Shown piece after piece: positions 1 to 6,790 of a DNA stretch of 64,000 bases. The stretch spans positions 62,001 to 126,000 of the forward strand of contig JACKKB010000007.1 of assembly GCA_020637635.1 (NCBI GenBank), given 5' to 3'. The stretch's first letter is position 1; the number at the start of each line of letters is the position of its first letter. Source of the DNA: Albidovulum sp. GTDB taxonomy: Bacteria > Pseudomonadota > Alphaproteobacteria > Rhodobacterales > Rhodobacteraceae. The notes beneath the pieces are model-generated. The model did not search any database, was not told the origin of the DNA, and saw only the letters and a list, made by a program, of their open reading frames with translations. Both the position numbers and the translations under genes were made by a program.

Positions 1-158
1 GTGATCTTGGTAAGGCCGTCCTCGGCACCGCCGTAAATGGCGATCCCGGCGCTGTCGGGGCCGCGATCGGTCATCGTGATGAGCATGTCCGTCAGCATGG
101 CGCCGAGTTTGGGTTCGAGAGATTTGTCTTTCAGGAATAGTCCGACAATGCCGCACAT
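1..158 (-). CDS. mgsA: N-methylglutamate synthase subunit A-like glutamine amidotransferase (5' end only)
   Basis: Only the first 52 or so codons lie in the window; the gene runs off the left edge. The product begins MCGIVGLF, so Cys2 becomes the N-terminal nucleophile of class II glutamine amidotransferases after Met removal, and an RGPDSAG motif follows. Class II amidotransferase domains of this GlxB type form the A subunit of N-methylglutamate synthase, which makes N-methylglutamate from methylamine-derived substrates together with a GXGXG subunit and an FMN-binding glutamate-synthase-like subunit. An AAGGGAA ribosome site precedes the ATG. The neighbouring dmm and mgd genes support the methylamine role. 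A general glutamate-synthase-like amidotransferase is the alternative, because the diagnostic partner genes are outside the window. Confidence 0.65.
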   Translation of the reverse strand, partial: MCGIVGLFLKDKSLEPKLGAMLTDMLITMTDRGPDSAGIAIYGGAEDGLTKI

Positions 159-621
159 GATCTGATTCCCTTGCTGGTTTCAGCCTAGGCTAGCAGCAGG
201 CCCGCGTTGCAGCAACTAGGAAGAAACAAATATTCTTGTTAGAGAAATTCTGCAAAAGCCTCGCCATTTGGTCGTGTCGTCGTCTGTCGATACCAAGATC
301 AGTGTCTGACGGGACGATCCCGAGCGGCGCCCCGATACCCGAACGGCAGATCCCGGGGCGCTGTCCGACCATGCGGAAGTCGCATCCCGTATTTCCACTG
401 TTGGTAATGTTTTTTTCTTGCCTGTGAGGGCGAGTCGTCCCCATATTGCCGTCGGGCGGAACGTTGCCTCTAATATCTGGGGGCTTCGACCACGAAGATT
501 ATTCGCTGACGATGCGGCGTTCGCGAACAGAATGTCACCGCAAAAGTCATGGCCAGGCAGGAGAGGAAACGCCGTGCTGCCTGAGGTCGGGAAACGCTAA
601 ACACATGAGACAAGGGAGTAC
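159..621. promoter_or_regulatory. Divergent intergenic region between mgsA and dmmD
   Basis: This 463-base stretch separates two divergently transcribed operons and carries no convincing gene; the short open frames in it have no ribosome sites or recognisable protein. Two inverted repeats stand out: CTTCG-ACCA-CGAAG at 484-497 and the perfect palindrome GTTCGCGAAC at 519-528. Both lie about 90-140 bases upstream of dmmD and could be operator sites for one of the local regulators; that is inference. A GGGAGTA ribosome site lies just before the dmmD start. Confidence 0.5.
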
Positions 622-624
622 TCA

Positions 625-1764
625 ATGACGGCATCTTGGAGGTTCACCGCACTGGGCGATCGCCATCGCGCGCTGGGTTCGGAGCTGGAAGACTGGAGCG
701 GAATGGGAACGGCGTGGTCCTACAGCAAGGGCGACCCGGAAAAGGAATACCTCGCGATCCGGACCAAGGCCGGGCTGATGGACGTCTCCGGTCTCAAGAA
801 GGTCCACATAACCGGACCGGCGGCGAGCCACGTTATTGACCGCGCGACGACGCGCAACGTCGAGAAGATCATGCCGGGGCGGTCGGTCTACGCGACGATG
901 CTGAACGATGCAGGCAAGTTCGTCGACGACTGCGTCATCTACCGGATGGGTCCGAACAGCTGGATGGTCGTGCATGGCTCCGGCCAGGCGCATGAACAAC
1001 TGACGATGGCCGCCACCGGTCGTGATGTCGCGATCCGTTTCGACGACAACCTGCATGACCTGTCCTTGCAGGGCCCGCTGGCGGTCGACTACCTCCAGAA
1101 GCACGTCGAAGGCATCCGCAACCTCAACTACTTCAGCCACATGCAGACCTCGCTCTTCGGTCTGCCGGTGATGATCTCGCGCACCGGTTATACCGGTGAG
1201 CGCGGGTATGAGATCTTCTGCCGCGGGCAGGATGCGCCGACGATCTGGGACCGCATCCTGGACGAGGGTGCCTCGATGGGCATCATCCCCTGCCGGTTCA
1301 CCACGCTCGACCTGCTCAGGACCGAAAGCTATCTGCTCTTCTTCCCCTACGACAACTCCGAGATGTATCCGTTCGAGAACGAAGGCCCCGGCGACACGCT
1401 CTGGGAACTCGGCCTCGACTTCACCGTCTCGCCGGGCAAGACCGGGTTCCGCGGCGCGGAGGAGCACTACCGCCTCAAGGGCAGGGAGCGTTTCAAGATC
1501 TGGGGCCTCAAGCTGGACGGGACCAACGCGCCCGGCAACGGGGCGCCGGTGTTCCAGGGCAAGAAGCAGGTCGGCGTGGTGACCCAGGCGATGTATTCGT
1601 CGCTGAACAAGCACAATATCGCCATCGCCCGCCTGCCGGTGGATTGCGCCAACGACGGCACCAAGTTGACGGTGCGCTGTTCCACGCATGGCGAGATTGC
1701 CGCGACCACGCATTCGATGCCGTTCTACGACATCGAAAAGAAGCGACGGACCGCCAAGGGCTGA
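625..1764 (+). CDS. dmmD: Dimethylamine monooxygenase subunit DmmD, GcvT-type tetrahydrofolate domain
   Basis: This 379-residue protein belongs to the aminomethyltransferase (GcvT) family throughout its length. It shows the family blocks RTKAGLMDVSGLKKV near the N terminus and RTGYTGERGYEIF near the middle, and a C-terminal GcvT barrel-like domain. It is the first of four same-strand genes matching the four parts of the haem-dependent oxidative N-demethylase (HODM/Dmm): this folate subunit, a small zinc-ribbon protein, a ferredoxin-type reductase and a haem PAS subunit. The likely role is to capture the formaldehyde-level carbon released from dimethylamine as 5,10-methylene-tetrahydrofolate. 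A GGGAG ribosome site precedes the ATG. By sequence alone it could also be called a glycine cleavage T paralogue or DMSP-demethylase relative; the operon decides. Confidence 0.8.
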   Translation: MTASWRFTALGDRHRALGSELEDWSGMGTAWSYSKGDPEKEYLAIRTKAGLMDVSGLKKVHITGPAASHVIDRATTRNVEKIMPGRSVYATMLNDAGKFVDDCVIYRMGPNSWMVVHGSGQAHEQLTMAATGRDVAIRFDDNLHDLSLQGPLAVDYLQKHVEGIRNLNYFSHMQTSLFGLPVMISRTGYTGERGYEIFCRGQDAPTIWDRILDEGASMGIIPCRFTTLDLLRTESYLLFFPYDNSEMYPFENEGPGDTLWELGLDFTVSPGKTGFRGAEEHYRLKGRERFKIWGLKLDGTNAPGNGAPVFQGKKQVGVVTQAMYSSLNKHNIAIARLPVDCANDGTKLTVRCSTHGEIAATTHSMPFYDIEKKRRTAKG

Positions 1765-1834
1765 CGATCGGCCGATGCGGGCCGGCACGGCCCGCATCAC
1801 GCCCTCAGATTCAAGACAGGGAAATGTCCGCGAC

Positions 1835-2443
1835 ATGTCCAAATTCCAGTTTCCGAAATCGATCCAGAGCAGACCGGTCTACGGCACCCTCGCCGCCCGG
1901 CCCGGCAAGGACCATCTGATGATCGCGGATGCCGAAGGCGCCGAGGCGCTTCTCGATCTTGCCGGGACCGCACGCGACCTGATGGCCAAGGCTCAGGTCA
2001 TCTATATTCCCAGGGACAGCGACGACCGTTACCTGGCTCGCTTGCGCGAGGCCGCGCCGGCGCAGCTTTACGTCGGTCCGAGCTATGCCGCCTGCGTGCC
2101 GCGGCTGCGCAGAATTCTGGCGGACGCCCATATGGGTTTGCAGGTCTACCTCGCCGGCACCGAGGGGCTGATCGGGCAGGCGATGCTCGAGGCGACAACT
2201 GCCGGCTTTCCCGCCAGCGCCATCCAGACCGAGCATCGCGGCTCTGTCGCGCGCAGGGTTCAGTGCGTTCACTGCAAGGGGATAACCGAGGACGTGGCCA
2301 GCACGCCCTTCGTCTGCGCGCATTGCGGGCTGAACCTCTTTGTCCGCGACCACTATTCGCGCCGGATCGCCGCATTTCAAGGGGTGTGCGTCGACGCCGA
2401 GGACCCTGGTCAGGTGCCGACCCCGGAGGAGTTGTACAGATGA
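1835..2443 (+). CDS. dmmA: Dimethylamine monooxygenase subunit DmmA-like zinc-ribbon protein
   Basis: The 202-residue product has an N-terminal alpha/beta region and a C-terminal zinc-ribbon-like segment with Cys144, Cys147, Cys161 and Cys164 (two CxxC knuckles), followed by a conserved HYSRR block. This pattern matches the small subunit of bacterial dimethylamine monooxygenase. Its exact job (scaffold or electron transfer) cannot be seen here. The open frame extends upstream, but the ATG at 1835 gives the expected length and lies 70 bases after dmmD. Its stop overlaps the start of the reductase gene (ATGA), which indicates translational coupling. Confidence 0.78.
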   Translation: MSKFQFPKSIQSRPVYGTLAARPGKDHLMIADAEGAEALLDLAGTARDLMAKAQVIYIPRDSDDRYLARLREAAPAQLYVGPSYAACVPRLRRILADAHMGLQVYLAGTEGLIGQAMLEATTAGFPASAIQTEHRGSVARRVQCVHCKGITEDVASTPFVCAHCGLNLFVRDHYSRRIAAFQGVCVDAEDPGQVPTPEELYR

Positions 2444-3405
2444 GCGCCGGAACGAGGAAACTCGACGTCACCCTGACCGAGGTGGTCGAGGTGAACGAAA
2501 TGGTCAAGCGGTTCCGGTTTGAACGCTCCGACGGCGAGCTGCTGCCTACCTTTTCCGGCGGCGCCCATACCGTCGTGGAAATGCGCGACGACGGCGTCAC
2601 CCGGCTGAATCCCTACTCGTTGATGTCCGATCCGCGTGATCGTTCGGCCTATACCATTTCGGTGCGTCGCGACGATGAGGGACGTGGCGGATCGCTCTTC
2701 ATGCACCGGAAGGCCAAGGCAGGGGACAGGATGGTCCTCAGCTATCCGGTGAACCTGTTTTCCCTGGACCTTCGCGCCCGCAAGCATCTGATGATCGCGG
2801 GCGGGATCGGGATCACGCCGTTTCTGGCGCAGATCAAGCAGATCAGCGCGATGAACGGCCACTTCGAGCTGCATTACGCCGTGCGGAGCCCGTCGCTCGG
2901 CTCTTACGTGGATGAGTTGACGGACCAGCATCGCGGCAACGTCCACGTCTACTACGACGACCACAAGCAGGTCATCGACCTTGTCAATCTTCTCGATGGG
3001 CAGCCGCTCGGCACACATCTCTATGTCTGCGGGCCGAAGGGGATGATCAACTGGGTCTGCAGGACCGCCGAGGCGCAGGGCTGGCCCGCAGAGGCGATCC
3101 ACTACGAGGAATTCCTCGCGCCGCAATCGGGGCAGCCCTTCAAGGTGACGCTGGCCAGGTCCGGCAAGGTCATTTCCGTCGGCGAACATCAAAGCCTGCT
3201 CGAGGCGCTGGAAGCCGCCGGTGTCGACGCGCCCTACCTCTGCCGCGGCGGCGCCTGCGGCCAGTGCGAGACCGATGTGGTCAGTCACGATGGCAAGTTC
3301 GTCCATCGCGATCACTGGCTGACCGACGAGCAGAAGACCTGCGGCAACAAGATCATGCCATGCGTGTCGCGTTTCGAGGGCCGGTCCCTCGTGCTCGACC
3401 GATAG
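2440..3405 (+). CDS. dmmB: Dimethylamine monooxygenase reductase subunit (FMN, NAD and 2Fe-2S)
   Basis: The 321-residue product is a phthalate-dioxygenase-reductase/VanB-type oxidoreductase. A flavin domain carries R55 and PYS (58-60), a nucleotide domain carries GGIGITPF (121-128) and YVCGPKGM, and a C-terminal plant-type ferredoxin domain has Cys268, Cys273, Cys276 and Cys308 as 2Fe-2S ligands. It would pass electrons from NAD(P)H to the haem subunit encoded next. The ATG overlaps the dmmA stop by four bases. Length and domain order are normal for the family. The symbol follows operon position and my memory of the dmmDABC naming. Confidence 0.82.
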   Translation: MSAGTRKLDVTLTEVVEVNEMVKRFRFERSDGELLPTFSGGAHTVVEMRDDGVTRLNPYSLMSDPRDRSAYTISVRRDDEGRGGSLFMHRKAKAGDRMVLSYPVNLFSLDLRARKHLMIAGGIGITPFLAQIKQISAMNGHFELHYAVRSPSLGSYVDELTDQHRGNVHVYYDDHKQVIDLVNLLDGQPLGTHLYVCGPKGMINWVCRTAEAQGWPAEAIHYEEFLAPQSGQPFKVTLARSGKVISVGEHQSLLEALEAAGVDAPYLCRGGACGQCETDVVSHDGKFVHRDHWLTDEQKTCGNKIMPCVSRFEGRSLVLDR

Positions 3406-3414
3406 GAGAGCCAG

Positions 3415-4455
3415 ATGACCATCCAGTTCAACGACGAGACCTTCCACGACGATTTCACCTTCCGCAATTCCGAATGGGCGATCCGCCGGTTTCCATTCCC
3501 GTTCCACGAAGACAGCTACATGTATTCGGTGAACCTGGAGCCGCATCTTTCGCTGCGGCCGGGCTCGGTCTTCGAGAAGACCTTTGACCTGGACGAACAC
3601 TACGTTGCCGAAATGCGCGACCGGGCACGGGTCCTGGCCGACGACCCGCTGCGTTGCCAGTCACTGCCGCACATGACGCTGGCGGGCTGGGATCTGCTCG
3701 AACTCATCATGGAGGCGAAGGCGCGGGAATATCCCGATCTCTTCGAACTCCACCGCGATGGCGACCGCTGGCACTGGATCAACCGACCCCTCGAGATCGA
3801 GCAGAAATTCACCTTCATGGATGAAACCACGCTGCCCTGCGGGCCGATGGAATACATCACCCGGCAGACACAAGGCGATTTCGCCGTGCTCGACCAGCGC
3901 GACGACAACCTCTGGCTGGACGCTGGCATGGTGACGACCCAGGCCGACTGGAGCCTCGACTTCGATATCGGGATGAATTTCTTCGAATGGCACGCCCCCG
4001 TGCCGCTGGCCGCCGAAATGGGCATCTTTCAACGAGCGCTGAAGTTCTTGCTGAACGTCCAGCAAGGCACGCCCGCGAGGCGGCTGAACTGGACCATGAC
4101 AGTGAATCCCCTGCTCGACACCAGCCCGGAAAACTACCACAAGTGGGGCGTACAGAAGACCCAGCTGACGCCCGAGAATGTCGGCAAGAAACAGCATCTG
4201 CGCGTAGAATTGCAAACGTTCTTTCGCCTGCCGCGCTCGAACGGGATCGTCTTCCCGATCCGCTGCTACCTGATCCGGCTTGAAGATCTCGTGACCGTGC
4301 CGAAATGGGGGCGGCGCCTGCACCGCGTGCTGCGCGACCTGCCCGAGGAACTCGCGACCTACAAGGGCTTCATCCGCAACCGGCCGATGATCGTCGAATA
4401 CCTGTCGAAATTCGATGACGGCGCGCCGACGTCTCCCGGCATCTGGCCGGACTGA
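3415..4455 (+). CDS. dmmC: Haem-dependent oxidative N-demethylase catalytic subunit (DUF3445/PAS haem type)
   Basis: The 346-residue protein matches the DUF3445 (HODM alpha-subunit-like) family, in which a PAS-fold domain binds haem and oxidatively removes a methyl group from a secondary amine. Family-like blocks include FRNSEWAIRRFPFPF near residue 20, FTFMDETTLPCGPMEYI near 140 and the C-terminal RLEDLVTVPKW region. It follows the reductase by 9 bases with an AGGAGAG ribosome site, so it closes the dmmDABC operon. The haem ligand cannot be assigned from sequence reading alone. It ends 3 bases before the convergent XRE-cupin gene. Confidence 0.8.
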   Translation: MTIQFNDETFHDDFTFRNSEWAIRRFPFPFHEDSYMYSVNLEPHLSLRPGSVFEKTFDLDEHYVAEMRDRARVLADDPLRCQSLPHMTLAGWDLLELIMEAKAREYPDLFELHRDGDRWHWINRPLEIEQKFTFMDETTLPCGPMEYITRQTQGDFAVLDQRDDNLWLDAGMVTTQADWSLDFDIGMNFFEWHAPVPLAAEMGIFQRALKFLLNVQQGTPARRLNWTMTVNPLLDTSPENYHKWGVQKTQLTPENVGKKQHLRVELQTFFRLPRSNGIVFPIRCYLIRLEDLVTVPKWGRRLHRVLRDLPEELATYKGFIRNRPMIVEYLSKFDDGAPTSPGIWPD

Positions 4456-4458
4456 TCG

Positions 4459-5088
4459 CTATTTGCTCTGCACGTAGGAGATGATCGACAGATAACGGGC
4501 CGGAAGCTTTACAAGCACTTCCGGCCCGTGCGGCGCGTCCGCATCGAAGAACAGCGAATCGCCGGGCCTGAGCGGATAGACGTTCTTGCCGTGCCGGTAG
4601 TCCACCTCGCCTTCGAGCATGTAGAGCATCTCGATGCCCTCGTGCTGGAACGTCGGAAAGACATCGGAACCCGACGTCAGCGTGATGAGATAGGGTTCGA
4701 CGACGACGCCGGAGGTATTGGCGCCGATGTGCCCGAGAAGCTTGTACTGATGGCCCGCCCTCGTTCCGCGCCGTTCGGTTTCCACCCCTTCGCCCGCCTT
4801 TGTATGGACCGCATGGTGAACGTCCTCGAAGCGTCTGAAGAAGGATGTCAGCGGCACGCTCATGGCATGGGCCAGCGCCTGGAGGGTTGAAAGGGAAGGC
4901 GAGGTGTTGCCATTCTCGATCTTGGACAGCATCCCGATCGACAGCCCGGTCCGATTCGACAGATCGGCGATCGTCATGCCGCTCTGGTGCCGGAAGGCGC
5001 GCACTTCGCGCCCGATGGCGACTTCGAGGATATTCTCGCGTTCTTCCCGGACTTTGTGGGGATCTTGTGCCAAAAGTGCTGCGCTCAT
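4459..5088 (-). CDS. XRE-family transcriptional regulator with C-terminal cupin domain
   Basis: The 209-residue product has an XRE helix-turn-helix at about residues 28-85 (MTIADLSNRTGLSIGMLSKIENG) and a single cupin domain at about 120-205. This architecture is common in regulators of small-molecule catabolism, where the cupin senses the ligand. The gene is convergent with dmmC and divergent from the GlxA-type regulator. A hairpin-forming 18-base inverted repeat lies in the shared upstream region. Target genes are unknown; dmmDABC or the mgd operon are plausible by position. Confidence 0.8.
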   Translation of the reverse strand: MSAALLAQDPHKVREERENILEVAIGREVRAFRHQSGMTIADLSNRTGLSIGMLSKIENGNTSPSLSTLQALAHAMSVPLTSFFRRFEDVHHAVHTKAGEGVETERRGTRAGHQYKLLGHIGANTSGVVVEPYLITLTSGSDVFPTFQHEGIEMLYMLEGEVDYRHGKNVYPLRPGDSLFFDADAPHGPEVLVKLPARYLSIISYVQSK

Positions 5089-5142
5089 ACAAACTCCGGA
5101 TCATGCGTTAGAGATATGAAGCACAAGGTTTCAAATCAAATC

Positions 5143-5160
5143 CCGACCCAACTGGGTCGG
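5143..5160. promoter_or_regulatory. Perfect inverted repeat between two divergent regulator genes
   Basis: CCGACCC-AACT-GGGTCGG is a perfect 7-base inverted repeat with a 4-base spacer. It lies upstream of the XRE-cupin gene and before or just inside the 5' end of the GlxA-type gene, depending on its start. It has no T-run, so it is more likely an operator than a terminator. Which regulator binds is not known. Confidence 0.4.
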
Positions 5161-5190
5161 AGCCCGAATACCTCCGCCGCTTCGACAGCC

Positions 5191-6222
5191 ATGTTTCCTG
5201 ATAGTAATATGCAAATACCCGCTCATCAACGCGCAATCACCATCGGATTCCTGATTTTTCCAGGTTTTCCCATGTCTTGCCTGACGTCGATGATCGAACC
5301 CTTGCGTGCGGCCAATGAAATCGCAGATTGCCGCGCATTCAACTGGCGTATCCTGTCGGAAACCGGCGACCGCGTTCCGTCCAGCGCGCAGGTCGTGTTC
5401 GACCCCGATCTCACGCTGGCCGACGCCGTCGACATCGACTACCTCTTCCTCCTCAGCAGCCCGACGGCGAGCTTCGCGGATCGCAAGGGCGCCGAGGGGC
5501 ACCTGAGACGCCTCGCCCGGCACGGCACCGCCGTGGGCGGGGTGAGCGGGGGTGTCTTTCCTCTCGCGCGTTCAGGGCTGCTCGATGGTCATGCGGTTTC
5601 GGTTCACTGGTGCTACGAGGCCGCCTTCGCGCAGGAGTTTCCGAACCTGCCGACGCGCGACGAGGTCATCGTTTTCGACCACCCGCGCTATACCGTCTCG
5701 GGCGCGGCCGCGGCCTTCGACCTGATGCTTGCTTTCATCGAGGACCGGCTTGGCGGCGACGTGGCGACCGAGGTTGCCTGCTGGTTTCAACATGCAGTGG
5801 TGCGGGGCAGGGGCGTGCGCCAGAAGACGCCGACCTTTCGGCGCGAAAGCACCGCCGATCTCCTGCCCTCGCCGGTGGCGAAGGCGGTCGACATCCTGGG
5901 CAGGCATGTCTCCGAGCCGATCGCGGTGGAGGAGCTTGCCGAGACGGTCGGGGTTTCGCCCCGGCAACTGGAGCGCCAGTTCAAGAAGGCGACCGGGCAG
6001 AGCCCGTCGCGCTACTACCGGACGCTCCGGATGAAAGCCGCCCGCCAGCTCGTCCTCTTTTCCAAGGAAGGCATTTCCCGCATCGCACTGGCAGTTGGCT
6101 ATGAAACCGTACCACCCCTGGTCCGCCACTATCGCGAGGAATTTGGCATCAGCCCTGCCGAGGACCGCAACAAGATCAACCGATTCCGGGTCGAAGACAA
6201 CCGGCCGCTGCCATCTGCCTGA
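5191..6222 (+). CDS. GlxA-family AraC-type regulator with DJ-1/PfpI domain
   Basis: From the ATG at 5191 the product is 343 residues. An N-terminal DJ-1/PfpI (glutamine-amidotransferase-like) domain begins around ITIGFLIFPGF and covers about 190 residues. A C-terminal AraC HTH pair follows (AVEELAETVGVSPRQLERQFKKATGQSPSRYYR, split here for reading). This combination defines GlxA-like activators, several of which control glycine betaine, dimethylglycine or carnitine catabolism. The start is uncertain: ATGs at 5116 and 5209 are also in frame and none has a strong ribosome site. It lies between dmm and mgd and may activate either. Confidence 0.75.
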   Translation: MFPDSNMQIPAHQRAITIGFLIFPGFPMSCLTSMIEPLRAANEIADCRAFNWRILSETGDRVPSSAQVVFDPDLTLADAVDIDYLFLLSSPTASFADRKGAEGHLRRLARHGTAVGGVSGGVFPLARSGLLDGHAVSVHWCYEAAFAQEFPNLPTRDEVIVFDHPRYTVSGAAAAFDLMLAFIEDRLGGDVATEVACWFQHAVVRGRGVRQKTPTFRRESTADLLPSPVAKAVDILGRHVSEPIAVEELAETVGVSPRQLERQFKKATGQSPSRYYRTLRMKAARQLVLFSKEGISRIALAVGYETVPPLVRHYREEFGISPAEDRNKINRFRVEDNRPLPSA

Positions 6223-6226
6223 GAGG

Positions 6227-6790
6227 TCAGGCGACGCTCCGGGCGGCCGCGCAAAGCGCGTGACGAAGCGATCCGGCGAAGGAACGCGGGGCGATCAGGC
6301 TGAAATGATCGGGCTCGCGGCAGATCACGAAGCATCCCATGTGCTCAATGATGCTACGCGTCGCGTCGCCCTTCTTCATACGCCGGGCGGGAACCGGGCA
6401 CAGGCGTTCGAGCATGTCGACCGCGGTCTTTCCGGCGAGGTCGAAACGGACCCAGCCGTCGGTCTGCTCGGTCACCGAGGCCGTGTCCCCAAGCGGTTCC
6501 TTGACGATCCGGGCGATGTCTTCGTGCGTTCCGAAAGGGGCCTCGACGAACCATTGTTCCGGCCCGGTCCAGATCAGGCCGTAGGTGGCGCCGTCGGCCC
6601 AGTGTCCGGGCGTGGGCAGGCCGGTGCCGAACAGCTTCTTCGCCGCGCTCTGGAACGGCGTGGACTTGCCCGCGCGGCAGCTGACGGAGGCAAGGGCCCG
6701 GTCGGTCACTTCCGAGATCGTCATGGCGCCAATGCGATCGACCTTCGGAGCGGTCGCGCCAAGCGGAGTCAGGGCAGCAAGATCATGCAC
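6227..6790 (-). CDS. mgdD: N-methylglutamate dehydrogenase subunit D (sarcosine oxidase gamma-like)
   Basis: The 187-residue product resembles the gamma subunit of heterotetrameric sarcosine oxidase, a GcvT-like fold fragment, with a central GLIWTGPEQWFVEA block. Its start overlaps the end of the alpha-like gene by 8 bases, the usual soxBDAG coupling. Together with the three upstream genes it forms a complete four-subunit folate-dependent amine oxidoreductase. Because the neighbouring genes produce monomethylamine and N-methylglutamate, N-methylglutamate dehydrogenase is preferred over sarcosine oxidase; the sequence alone does not separate the two. Confidence 0.7.
   Translation of the reverse strand: MHDLAALTPLGATAPKVDRIGAMTISEVTDRALASVSCRAGKSTPFQSAAKKLFGTGLPTPGHWADGATYGLIWTGPEQWFVEAPFGTHEDIARIVKEPLGDTASVTEQTDGWVRFDLAGKTAVDMLERLCPVPARRMKKGDATRSIIEHMGCFVICREPDHFSLIAPRSFAGSLRHALCAAARSVA

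Noticed and set aside
190..621. Several open frames of 60-84 codons on both strands upstream of dmmD
   Set aside because: They overlap one another, lack ribosome sites and show no protein-like composition; the region reads as a regulatory spacer.
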